From: an archaeon
GTDB lineage: Archaea > Thermoproteota > Nitrososphaeria > Nitrososphaerales > JACAEJ01
Length of the DNA: 64,000 nt
Reading direction: 5' to 3'
Assembly (NCBI GenBank): GCA_024256265.1
Contig: JACGUK010000003.1
Span: 62,001 to 126,000, forward strand
Shown here piece after piece: positions 17,953 to 26,054 of this stretch (within the stretch, counting starts at the first letter, position 1; every line of letters begins with the position of its first letter). Under the pieces are notes generated by a model, which was not told the DNA's origin, made no database searches, and saw only the letters and a list, made by a program, of their open reading frames with translations. Made by a program: the position numbers and the translations under genes.

Positions 17953-18357
17953 TTATATCTGAACTTCTTGCAAAGTCTCAAGTTTAGGGCATACGTCACA
18001 TTCATTAGGAAGGACTACAAGGTCTTTATGTAAAATGCAGACTATATTATGAACTCTTAAGGCTTTACAAATCTTACAAAAGTATAGTATAGCATCAGCA
18101 GGGGAGAGCTTTCCACTAGCTAACCCTTTTGCCACTTCCCTTGCCGTGCTCTTCATCAAAGGTACATTTTCAAACTGGGCTATCTTCTTGTTCCCTCTTT
18201 TTGATGATATGTAATGACTTATGGCAGCTTGAGTAGTCCCTAGATGCTCTGCCACAGCCACTTGAGAGAGATGGTATTCATTGATGAGGACTTTTGCTAC
18301 AGAAGAGCGAAAGGCTGGTAGCATATACTTGACTACGACCTCACACGGCGTTCGCAT
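17953..18357 (-). CDS. XRE-type HTH regulator with cysteine-rich C-terminus (COG2522-like)
   Basis: 134 residues. HTH at about 30-55 (LSQVAVAEHLGTTQAAISHYIS). The C-terminal 45 residues carry five cysteines in the order FCKIC, NIVCIL, NECDVC, which could bind a metal or an Fe-S cluster. MRTPCEVVVKY is the usual start of this archaeal family of predicted regulators. RBS GGTGTAAGGA before the ATG. It sits between tRNA-Cys and SepRS and is divergent from SepRS, so control of cysteinyl-tRNA synthesis is a reasonable but untested idea. Confidence 0.75.
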   Translation of the reverse strand: MRTPCEVVVKYMLPAFRSSVAKVLINEYHLSQVAVAEHLGTTQAAISHYISSKRGNKKIAQFENVPLMKSTAREVAKGLASGKLSPADAILYFCKICKALRVHNIVCILHKDLVVLPNECDVCPKLETLQEVQI

Positions 18358-18408
18358 TCCTTACACCTATTTACCAATTAAAAAGAATAACTTACTTATA
18401 GGTTTAAT

Positions 18409-18424
18409 CTTTAAATTTATTATT
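18409..18424 (+). promoter_or_regulatory. TATA-like element upstream of SepRS
   Basis: CTTTAAATTTATTATT, about 45-55 nt before the SepRS start at 18466, in the divergent gap between the HTH regulator and SepRS. Would leave a short leader with GGAAAGGTAAG as ribosome site. Confidence 0.4.
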
Positions 18425-18465
18425 ATCCTAAGAGATGGATCAATCATAAGGAAAGGTAAGAACGG

Positions 18466-19959
18466 TTGGCTATAGAATCAAGGAGAATTGAAAAGCATCC
18501 CCTCTCAGAAGTTATAGAGAAGATTAGGCATACTTATCTTGATCTAGGCTTTATAGAGGTCTATAATCCTATCTTCATTGAGGAAAAAGAAATTTATAAG
18601 CAATGGGGTAATGAAGCTCCAACGATACTAGATAGATGCTTCTACCTTGCAACTCTTCCTAGACCTGATATAGGGATCAGCCAAGATAAGATTAGTCTTT
18701 TTAAAAAAATCGGGTTTGTCCTTGAACAAGAGAAGAAGATTGAATTACAGAAAGTCTTCCATAATTATAAGAAAGGCTTATTCGATGGAGAGGATTTGAT
18801 CTCTAAAATTGCTGAGGCTCTTTCAATAGATGAGGATAAAGCTTCGATTATCTTAAGTGCTTTTCCTGAGCTAAAGCAAAAAAGAGCTACTGCCACGGAT
18901 CTTACTCTTAGGAGCCATATGACATCAGGATGGTTCTTAACCTTAAAAGAATTTAAAAATGAAGAGCTCCCAATAAAGCTCTTTTCTATAGACTTATGCT
19001 TTCGTAGAGAGCAAACTCTAGATGCAACTCATCTTAGATGCTACCACTCAGCCTCAAGTGTTATAATGAATGAGAAATTAAGCTTAGAAGATGCAAAGCG
19101 TTTTGCTGAAGGATTATTGAAGCCTTTTGGAATAGAAGAGATAAAGTATGTGAAAAAGAAAAGAAGTGCAAGTTATTATGAGAAGGACACTGAAACTGAA
19201 GTCTTTGTAAAAACAAAAAGCCAAGGGAATTGGATAGAAGTTGCAGACTTCGGGATTTATAGTAATGATGTTCTCAAAAAGTATAGGATCTTACATCCAG
19301 TCTTGAACTTGGGTCTTGGTGCAGAGAGGTTGGCAATGGCTATCTATGGCTTCTCAGACGTTCGTAAATTGGTCTACCCTCAATTCTATGCTCAGCTAGA
19401 GCTATCTGATCTAGAGATTGCTTCTTCAATTAATATAGATAAGACCCCTAGAACTGAGGATGGGAAGAAGATACAGATTGCTATCATAAAAGCTTGTGAG
19501 ATGTATGGAGATACTCCTAGCCCCTTCGAGTATACTGTATATGATGGTCAAATACTTGGAAAGAGGGTAATAGTAAAACTAATTCAGAGTGAAGAAGGGA
19601 AGAGACTTTTAGGACGAGCAGCCTCCAATGAAATAGTAGTTTACAATGGAGACATCTTAGGGATTCCAAAAGAAGATAAAGACCTCTCAAAAAGAGAATT
19701 GATAAAGGAAGCAAGAGAGAACGGAGTACCAGTTGGGATAAGGTACATAGATTCTTTAGCCGCATTTGTAGCTAATGGAATAGAGGAAGCCATAGAATCA
19801 GGGAAAAAAGAGTTCGTTATGAAGAGGGCTATGACTAGCACATCAGGAGAGCTTAACATCAAAGTGAAAGAAGATGCATTAAAATTCATTACAAGCAAGA
19901 ATAAAAGGATTGACTTAAGAGGGCCTGTCTTTATGATGGTAAAAGCCCAGATAGAATGA
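18466..19959 (+). CDS. sepS: O-phosphoseryl-tRNA(Cys) ligase (SepRS)
   Basis: 497 residues, class II synthetase. Family stretches: RATATDLTLRSHMTSGWF (motif 2 area, about 144-161), CFRREQTLDATHLRCYHSAS, and LNLGLGAERLAMAIYG (motif 3, about 284-299). SepRS charges tRNA-Cys with phosphoserine, which SepCysS then converts to Cys-tRNA. The pathway replaces or backs up CysRS in methanogens and some other archaea. Start is TTG 18466 with GGAAAGG upstream. SepCysS is not in the window. tRNA-Cys lies 600 nt away. Confidence 0.9.
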   Translation: MAIESRRIEKHPLSEVIEKIRHTYLDLGFIEVYNPIFIEEKEIYKQWGNEAPTILDRCFYLATLPRPDIGISQDKISLFKKIGFVLEQEKKIELQKVFHNYKKGLFDGEDLISKIAEALSIDEDKASIILSAFPELKQKRATATDLTLRSHMTSGWFLTLKEFKNEELPIKLFSIDLCFRREQTLDATHLRCYHSASSVIMNEKLSLEDAKRFAEGLLKPFGIEEIKYVKKKRSASYYEKDTETEVFVKTKSQGNWIEVADFGIYSNDVLKKYRILHPVLNLGLGAERLAMAIYGFSDVRKLVYPQFYAQLELSDLEIASSINIDKTPRTEDGKKIQIAIIKACEMYGDTPSPFEYTVYDGQILGKRVIVKLIQSEEGKRLLGRAASNEIVVYNGDILGIPKEDKDLSKRELIKEARENGVPVGIRYIDSLAAFVANGIEEAIESGKKEFVMKRAMTSTSGELNIKVKEDALKFITSKNKRIDLRGPVFMMVKAQIE

Positions 19960-20073
19960 TTCATTAAAATATATGAATGGCAAACTTTATGTTTATTTTA
20001 GATATGAAACCTAGACCGTAAAGTTAAATACGCTAAATTTTCATAAAATCACGCACGATGGAGTTGCCTCTAT

Positions 20074-20925
20074 GTGAATGACGAAGACCCCTTAACTCTT
20101 AGCACTCTTATGGAAAGGATGAAGGATTATTATTCTCAAATAGAGAAGGCTATAGAGGTCGAGTTAGACCGTTACAAAGAATCATACTTCTATGGCTCTT
20201 TGAGATATGCTTTAGAGGGAGGAAAAAGGATAAGGCCAATAATTCTTCTACTCTCTGCTGAGAGTATAGGAAGAGGCGATGCCAATCCCTTACCTGTAGC
20301 TATAGCTATAGAGTTCCTACATACAGAATCTATAATTCATGATGATATATTAGATCATGAGATCATAAGGCGTAATAGGCAAGCTTTTCATGTTAAGTAT
20401 GGCTTAGGCGCATCTCTCTTAACTGCTGACTTTGTCTTTGGGATAATACTCGATATAGCTTCAAGATACGAGGATAAGAGGATTGCGAGAGAGCTATCAT
20501 CTGTAGCCCTTCGCATGTGTGAAGGCGAATTTGGCGAATTAAAGATCGATCCAAAGATTTATCTACTAAGCTGGGATGAATACATAAACTTAATCTCTCA
20601 AAAGACTGCTTCACTTTTTGAAGTTTCTGCAAAGATAGGCGGAATAGTAGGTGGAGGGACAGAGGATGAAATTAGGGCTCTATCTGGCTATGGTCATCTT
20701 CTTGGCATAGCTTATCAGATACAAGACGATATACAAGATTGGGGTAAAGAAGACAAGGTAGCAAATGCCTTAAAGATAGATCAAGATGATAAACTATCTT
20801 ATTTGAGAAAAATGTCTGAGCTTTATGCAATAGAAGCAAAACAAAGATTGAAGTCTTTAAAAGATACTAATGCGAAGAGGCACTTGCTTGATCTTGCAGA
20901 TTTTATGATTTCACGCCGATTCTAA
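20074..20925 (+). CDS. Polyprenyl diphosphate synthase, copy 1
   Basis: 283 residues, short-chain prenyltransferase fold. First aspartate motif HDDILDHE (about 89-96), second QIQDDIQDW (about 219-227), GGKRIRP near 49. Makes GGPP or a longer chain from IPP. Shorter than copy 2 (27864-28874) and divergent in the region before the first motif that sets chain length (EFLHTESIIH). Could supply a longer tail for a respiratory carrier while copy 2 supplies lipid precursors; inference. Start GTG 20074; the ATG two bases earlier meets a stop at once. Confidence 0.85.
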   Translation: MNDEDPLTLSTLMERMKDYYSQIEKAIEVELDRYKESYFYGSLRYALEGGKRIRPIILLLSAESIGRGDANPLPVAIAIEFLHTESIIHDDILDHEIIRRNRQAFHVKYGLGASLLTADFVFGIILDIASRYEDKRIARELSSVALRMCEGEFGELKIDPKIYLLSWDEYINLISQKTASLFEVSAKIGGIVGGGTEDEIRALSGYGHLLGIAYQIQDDIQDWGKEDKVANALKIDQDDKLSYLRKMSELYAIEAKQRLKSLKDTNAKRHLLDLADFMISRRF

Positions 20926-20935
20926 AGCTAATGAG

Positions 20936-22492
20936 TTATACCATTTTTGGTTCAGCCAATTCTTCATGCTTAACTTTTCTAATGTAAAAGTCATCCTTTA
21001 TCTTTCTCCCAGTAGTCTTTTCCCATCCTTCGATAGACATGCCGAACTCCTTCTGAATTTTGTCCCTATACCACTCAGGTATGACATTGAAGGCGCAAAA
21101 TGGTATTATTAAGCCATTTGGGACTAGATAGTGGATCCCACATCTTTTTAACCTCTCAATATCATAATTATACTTGTCCATGAAGTGCATCATGCCTATA
21201 AAAAGCGTCTTATGGTGAAAATCACCCAAAGCATCATAATTGTGCCTTATGAGCATGTTAAATATTATCTTTGATAAATTTAATCCTTTAGGTTGCTTCT
21301 CCTTATCTATGAACTTACCAAGTCTTGATAGAACTTTTACAGCCACCCAGTACCTATTCTTACCTTTCTTTATCTCATCGGCTTTTTCAGTCAGATATTC
21401 GAATAAGCCATCTATATCGACGAAACTAGTTATAGGGATTAGCCTATCATCTTCCTTGAAGACGTAAGTCGCTGCTCCACAGGCAAAGTGAACAGAGAGC
21501 TCATAATGAGCTCTTCCTGTTAAAGCTTCAACGAATCTTGTCACAGAGCCTGTGCATGGCACTGGATAAAAGTCATCCTTTTTAATCTCACCATCAGTCT
21601 GCTCCTCTATTCTTTGAATTACATCTGGGATGGTTATCCTATACTTATTACGTTCAGCTCTTGTGAGCCTACCAGTAAGAGATACAGGCTGAAAGTTTAC
21701 TCCTCTGATTACATCTATATTCTTTGATGCAAAATTGATTATGTCACCAACCTCATGATCGTTGACGCTTTTTATGACAGTTGGGACTAAGACTATCCCG
21801 AGCCCTGCACTTCTACAATTTTCTAATATATTAGGAATCTCCCAATGGTTCTTGAAGTTAGTCTTTGGTGTCAAGCCATCGAAGCTAAGGTAGACTGTAT
21901 TAGTGCCTGCCTCTCTAACTCTTTTGGCTAAAGTAGGGTCTGTTGCAAGCCTTATACCATCAGTGTTTAATTGGACATGATCGATTCCTTCTTCCTTTAT
22001 AGTCTTTATTATTTCTATCAAATCTTCTCTAAGGCATGGTTCTCCTCCTGTCAGTTGAACAGCATTTCCAGGTATTGGTCTCTCGTTCCTTAAATTTCTC
22101 GCCATCTCTCTTATTTGCTCTAAGCTAGGTTCATAAACATAGCCTGCTTTCTCAGCATAAAAGAAGCAGTACCAACAGGACAAATCACACCTATTCGTTA
22201 CAACTATATTCGCTAAAGTAGTATGAGTAATATGATCCTTACAGAGACCACAATCAGAGGGGCAATTTATGACTTCTTTTTTTATGCTTGGATTCTCTAT
22301 TCCCTTACCTTCTAAGTTGAATCTACTAGCCCTTAGATAAATATCATAAGAGCCCCAGTATAACTCCTCAACTTTACCATGATCTTGGCATTCTCTTTCG
22401 ATCCAAACCTTTCCATCTCTTTCAAATATCTTTGCTGGGAGAACCTTATTACACTCGGGGCAGATGCTTTGAGTCTCTCTTATAATGTTCAT
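20936..22492 (-). CDS. tes: Tetraether-lipid-synthase-like radical SAM protein (Tes family)
   Basis: 518 residues. N-terminal zinc-type cysteines (ICPEC at 10-14, EREC near 35), an extra cysteine group NCPSDCGLC (about 76-84), then the radical SAM site CDLSCWYC (about 102-109) followed by FFYAEKAG, a stretch I recognise from MJ0619/Tes proteins. TGGEP follows near 145. Tes couples two archaeol-type phytanyl chains tail to tail into tetraethers. Convergent with prenyl synthase copy 1 (10 nt apart). The family also contains relatives of unknown function, so assignment is strong for family, moderate for reaction. Confidence 0.8.
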   Translation of the reverse strand: MNIIRETQSICPECNKVLPAKIFERDGKVWIERECQDHGKVEELYWGSYDIYLRASRFNLEGKGIENPSIKKEVINCPSDCGLCKDHITHTTLANIVVTNRCDLSCWYCFFYAEKAGYVYEPSLEQIREMARNLRNERPIPGNAVQLTGGEPCLREDLIEIIKTIKEEGIDHVQLNTDGIRLATDPTLAKRVREAGTNTVYLSFDGLTPKTNFKNHWEIPNILENCRSAGLGIVLVPTVIKSVNDHEVGDIINFASKNIDVIRGVNFQPVSLTGRLTRAERNKYRITIPDVIQRIEEQTDGEIKKDDFYPVPCTGSVTRFVEALTGRAHYELSVHFACGAATYVFKEDDRLIPITSFVDIDGLFEYLTEKADEIKKGKNRYWVAVKVLSRLGKFIDKEKQPKGLNLSKIIFNMLIRHNYDALGDFHHKTLFIGMMHFMDKYNYDIERLKRCGIHYLVPNGLIIPFCAFNVIPEWYRDKIQKEFGMSIEGWEKTTGRKIKDDFYIRKVKHEELAEPKMV

Positions 22493-22718
22493 CTTTTCAC
22501 CTAAGGATATTGAAAAGTAATATAAGATTTATTTGAGTTTTTTGGATGATTCACTGAGCGATGAGTAGTAATGCCAATAACTGAGAAGGCAAAGGAAGAT
22601 AAATTGGATTCGGCTATTTGGTTAGATCATATAGGGCTTGCCAAATTCGCTAAGAATTACTTTTAATATTTATGGGATTCATCAGAAAAAGTCGTCAAGC
22701 CTTAACCATGAAAAATGA

Positions 22719-23135
22719 TCAATCTTTATTAGAGCCGAAGATGACCTTATACTCCTTTAAGAAGCTCTCGTGAGAGTCTGAGGCATGTATAGCGTTTTCT
22801 GTTATGCTCGTTGCAAAGTCGCCACGTATAGTGCCTTTTGGGGCATCCTTTGGATTTGTAGGTCCTATCATTCTCCTTATTATTTCACAAGCATTTTCCC
22901 CTTCAATTTTAGCTGCTACAATTGGACCAGATGTAATAAATGAAACAAGATCTTTAAAGAAAGGCTTGCCCATATGAATATCATAGAACCTCTTTGCATC
23001 TTCCTCAGATAGTCTCATAATCTTTAACTTTGTAATTTTAAAGCCTTTGTCTTCAAATCTTGAGAGAATAGCTCCTATAAGCCCCTTTTTGACTGCATCT
23101 GGCTTGATGAGGATTAATGTTCGATCCTTCATCAT
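22719..23135 (-). CDS. ndk: Nucleoside diphosphate kinase
   Basis: 138 residues, usual length. IKPDAVKKGLIG, the active-site histidine in NAIHASDS (about residue 117) and RRMIGPTNP are diagnostic. Balances NTP pools. Last gene of L24e-Ndk; the ATG overlaps the rpl24e stop as ATGA. This L7Ae/S28e/L24e/Ndk order is common in archaea. Confidence 0.96.
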   Translation of the reverse strand: MMKDRTLILIKPDAVKKGLIGAILSRFEDKGFKITKLKIMRLSEEDAKRFYDIHMGKPFFKDLVSFITSGPIVAAKIEGENACEIIRRMIGPTNPKDAPKGTIRGDFATSITENAIHASDSHESFLKEYKVIFGSNKD

Positions 23136-23320
23136 CCTTTCCCTTTCTTATGATGAATAGTCCACTTAAACTTACGCGGGTCTCTTTTTAGTTTTAATGC
23201 ATTTTTTCTACACTTTGATGAGCAGTACCAGTATATTGAGCCATCGTTTCTTACAAGCATTGTACCATAGCCTAAGGCTACATCCTTGCCACAAAAGTTG
23301 CACTTCTTTTGGATGAACAT
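23132..23320 (-). CDS. rpl24e: Ribosomal protein L24e
   Basis: 62 residues with two CxxC-type zinc pairs (CNFCGK and WYCSSKC) and the basic KRDPRKFKWT region. Large-subunit protein, 10 nt after S28e. Confidence 0.95.
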   Translation of the reverse strand: MFIQKKCNFCGKDVALGYGTMLVRNDGSIYWYCSSKCRKNALKLKRDPRKFKWTIHHKKGKG

Positions 23321-23330
23321 AAACTAACGC

Positions 23331-23546
23331 CTATTTTATCTTTCTAGCTTCTCTTTCTGTCTCTCTAAGCATTAATATGTCTCCTAATCTTATAGGACCT
23401 TTAACATTTCTAGTCAATATTCTCCCTTTGTCTTTCCCTTCCATTATCCTTACTCTGACTTGTGTAATTTCTCCCGCCACTCCAGTCCTACCTACTATCT
23501 GCAAAACCTCTGCTGGTGTGAGTTGTTCCTCACTTGATTGACTCAT
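23331..23546 (-). CDS. rps28e: Ribosomal protein S28e
   Basis: 71 residues from ATG 23546, with AAAGGTG as ribosome site. Typical [16 protein letters not shown] and [19 protein letters not shown] ending. An upstream in-frame GTG (23555) is less likely because it would be inside that ribosome site. Confidence 0.95.
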   Translation of the reverse strand: MSQSSEEQLTPAEVLQIVGRTGVAGEITQVRVRIMEGKDKGRILTRNVKGPIRLGDILMLRETEREARKIK

Positions 23547-23641
23547 AGAGAGCACCTTTAAGATTCATGCAAAAATTGGGAAGATATAAGTATTCATGTT
23601 TTAAATAAATAGAAAAGACTATTTATCCTTAGTTATAAATT

Positions 23642-24193
23642 ATGACTGTGAGCAAATCTGAGAAATTAGATGTGAAGCTCGACTTAGCAACTAGATTGAT
23701 GTACCCAAGACCCATGGTACTTATTACTTGCATTGATAGCTCAGGAAAGCCGAACATAATCCCAGTTGCATGGACTATGCCCATATCTTTCAATCCTCCT
23801 ATGGTAGCCATAAGTATAGCTTTGACAAGGTATTCTCATAAGCTCATAAAAGAGACTCGTGAGTTCGTGATAAACATACCTACAAAAGAGCTCGTAAAGC
23901 ATATCGATTACTTAGGGAGTGTATCTGGTAAAGATGTAGACAAGTTCAAGGCATCTAACTTAACAGCTCTGCCAGCAAAGAAGGTCAAGCCGCCTTTGAT
24001 AGGAGAATGTGTGGCTCATATTGAATGTGAACTAGTCTCGAAGCTTGATACTGGCGATCATACGATATTCATTGGAAAAGTAGTTGCAGCTCAGGCAAAC
24101 GAAGATGCTTTTAAAAATTATTATGATCTGGATAATGTGAAGATAGTTCTAAGGCATGAGAAAAGATATCTTACCACAGGCGAGTATATTTAA
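23642..24193 (+). CDS. Flavin reductase-like (FMN-binding) protein
   Basis: 183 residues of the flavoredoxin/flavin reductase-like fold: YPRPMVLITC at the start, WTMPISFNPPMVAISI, HKLIKETREFVINIP, and the DHTIFIGKVV segment. Such proteins bind FMN and move electrons, often as NAD(P)H:flavin reductase or flavoredoxin. It stands alone on the plus strand between L7Ae and S28e, splitting what is usually one ribosomal operon. Partner unknown. Confidence 0.85.
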   Translation: MTVSKSEKLDVKLDLATRLMYPRPMVLITCIDSSGKPNIIPVAWTMPISFNPPMVAISIALTRYSHKLIKETREFVINIPTKELVKHIDYLGSVSGKDVDKFKASNLTALPAKKVKPPLIGECVAHIECELVSKLDTGDHTIFIGKVVAAQANEDAFKNYYDLDNVKIVLRHEKRYLTTGEYI

Positions 24194-24194
24194 T

Positions 24195-24629
24195 TTAGGT
24201 CTTTTTAAGCTTAGAAGTAGCCTTGATAATTTGATCTAAGATGCTTGCCGCCTCTCCAGACTCTACTATGCAGGCTGATGCAGCAGTCACATCGATACCA
24301 AGAGCTGAGCCGATTTGAGCCTTACTAGGTACGAATATGTATGGTACCTTCCTCTCTTCACAAAGTATGGGCAGATGAGCCACTATCTCAGGAGGCTCTA
24401 CATCTTCAGCAATTATTACAAGTTTGGCTATGCCTCTCTCAATAGCTTTCGTAGCTTCATTTGTTCCCTTCTTCACTTTTCCAGTCTGTCTCGCTTGGCG
24501 TAAAGCCTCGTAAGCTGCATCAGACAACTCTTTAGGAGTATCGAACTTTACGAAGTAGGGCTTAGGGTCTTTACTATTTTTTATATTTTTCTCCGCATCC
24601 ATTTTTCCTATCATCTGCGGTTTGCGCAC
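24195..24629 (-). CDS. rpl7ae: Ribosomal protein L7Ae
   Basis: 144 residues. RNA-binding core with KGTNEATKAIERG, VIIAEDVEPPEIVAHLP and the C-terminal ALGIDVTAAS. Binds kink-turns in rRNA, box C/D and H/ACA RNAs and RNase P. A GTG at 24629 fits a TATA (TTATAAGTA near 24655) about 25 nt away, giving a leaderless message; ATGs at 24614 and 24602 are alternatives. The extra lysine-rich N-terminus is longer than usual. Confidence 0.95.
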   Translation of the reverse strand: MRKPQMIGKMDAEKNIKNSKDPKPYFVKFDTPKELSDAAYEALRQARQTGKVKKGTNEATKAIERGIAKLVIIAEDVEPPEIVAHLPILCEERKVPYIFVPSKAQIGSALGIDVTAASACIVESGEAASILDQIIKATSKLKKT

Positions 24630-24728
24630 CTTTGATTTTTATGGGCTTACTTATAAGGTAAGCGCTAAAAATTTTTAAAACTTGATCGGAATAACCTACA
24701 AACTCTTATCCTATTTTCGTCAAATAGA

Positions 24729-25997
24729 TCAAACTTTCAAATTCTTGCAAATGAAAGGTACAAGCATTTCATCCTCAGATAGCCCACCATGAGAGCCCTT
24801 CATTATGAACTCTTTCTCCAATCCTCTATGGCGATAAGCAAAGGAGTAATTTGCGTAAGGGAGCATTATTAAGTCCCCTACTCTATCACTTATTCTTTTC
24901 TTATAAGACCTGATACCAAAGAGACCTTCTTCGGTAGCTTCATTAGAGTTTAAAACAAGTAATTTGTCTCTAAGCCTTCTATTAATGTAATCTTTAACCT
25001 CATTTATCCTCCCAGGTTTAACGTATAGGAATGCTGCCCTTGAATCGCCAGTAGGTGGAATCCATAATTTATCCATAAGTTCAGAATGATCTGAAGCAAA
25101 GATGGTATTCTCCTCAGATACTTCTGATTGACCATGGTCTGCCGTAATCATCAATAAAGTCTCTTTGGCTACTTCAGGTTTTAACTTATCTATGAATTCG
25201 TTCTTATAGGAGTAAAGGAAGCTACTAAGTTCCGCCAACGCCTCTTCAGAAAAAGGACCGTATATATGAGAAATAGCGTCTAATAAATCCCAATAAGCGC
25301 AGACATAACTCTCTTCATTAACTTTACTTTCTAGTAGCTTTCTTAGGATTACGAAAAGATCTGAGGAGTTTATGTAATTAAAGATTTTAGCTCCACTACA
25401 AAGCATTCTAGATAGCGGGCTATCTTTATGCCTTGTAATAACATATGGTTTGATTCCTTCCTTGTTAAGGATTTCATAAGTGGTTTCAACTCCAAGAAAT
25501 TCCTTTGGGTCAAGTCCCATTTCTAACAGTATTCCCCACCTATAATCGTAAGCAGGAGTGAAGTCGATCATGTTAGCAATCAATCCATACTCTTTTAGGT
25601 ACATTGTATAGCCTATCATGCCATGCTCTTGAGGCGTTACTCCTGTATTAATAGTGGTTAGAGCAGTGGTTGTAGTTGATGGGAATGTTGAGGTAATAGG
25701 AACTATTGTGCTATTATTAGATAAAATTTTAAGGATAAAGTCCTTTATAGGAGGACTTAAAAAATTCTTGTAGCCCATAGAATCGACTACTAGAAGCACG
25801 ACTTTATTTACACCATCAAGATAATCCTCGATGATTTTCTTTGGTATCGTCTCACGTCCTGATACACCTGCTTGGAAAATTGACAAAATCGTTGGAGGTA
25901 TATTATATATGGAATATTTCTCGTAGAAAGGTGTAACGAAACCCTTCAATTTGCTCTTATTCTTTATCTCTCTTTCAACTTCTTCAGCCAGAGACAA
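24729..25997 (-). CDS. Alkaline phosphatase-superfamily phosphodiesterase/pyrophosphatase
   Basis: 422 residues. VVLLVVDSMGYKNF (first metal aspartate), a threonine-rich STFPSTTTTALTTINTG holding the probable nucleophile (about residues 103-119), MITADHGQSE and a final GSHGGLS carry the remaining metal ligands. This matches the nucleotide pyrophosphatase/phosphodiesterase branch. No signal peptide, so probably cytoplasmic. Follows gltX on the same strand; substrate unknown. Confidence 0.8.
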   Translation of the reverse strand: MSLAEEVEREIKNKSKLKGFVTPFYEKYSIYNIPPTILSIFQAGVSGRETIPKKIIEDYLDGVNKVVLLVVDSMGYKNFLSPPIKDFILKILSNNSTIVPITSTFPSTTTTALTTINTGVTPQEHGMIGYTMYLKEYGLIANMIDFTPAYDYRWGILLEMGLDPKEFLGVETTYEILNKEGIKPYVITRHKDSPLSRMLCSGAKIFNYINSSDLFVILRKLLESKVNEESYVCAYWDLLDAISHIYGPFSEEALAELSSFLYSYKNEFIDKLKPEVAKETLLMITADHGQSEVSEENTIFASDHSELMDKLWIPPTGDSRAAFLYVKPGRINEVKDYINRRLRDKLLVLNSNEATEEGLFGIRSYKKRISDRVGDLIMLPYANYSFAYRHRGLEKEFIMKGSHGGLSEDEMLVPFICKNLKV

Positions 25998-26054
25998 ATC
26001 TATTCACTAGTACTTTTGAGAATTTCATTATGCGCTTCTTTAAATTTATTATTA

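Noticed and set aside
22540..22605. Box C/D-like elements (GATGA and CTGA) and a 31-codon frame in the gap between tes and ndk.
   Set aside because: Box spacing does not fit a C/D sRNA (D' and C' touch, upstream C box poor), and the short frame has no ribosome site or recognisable content.
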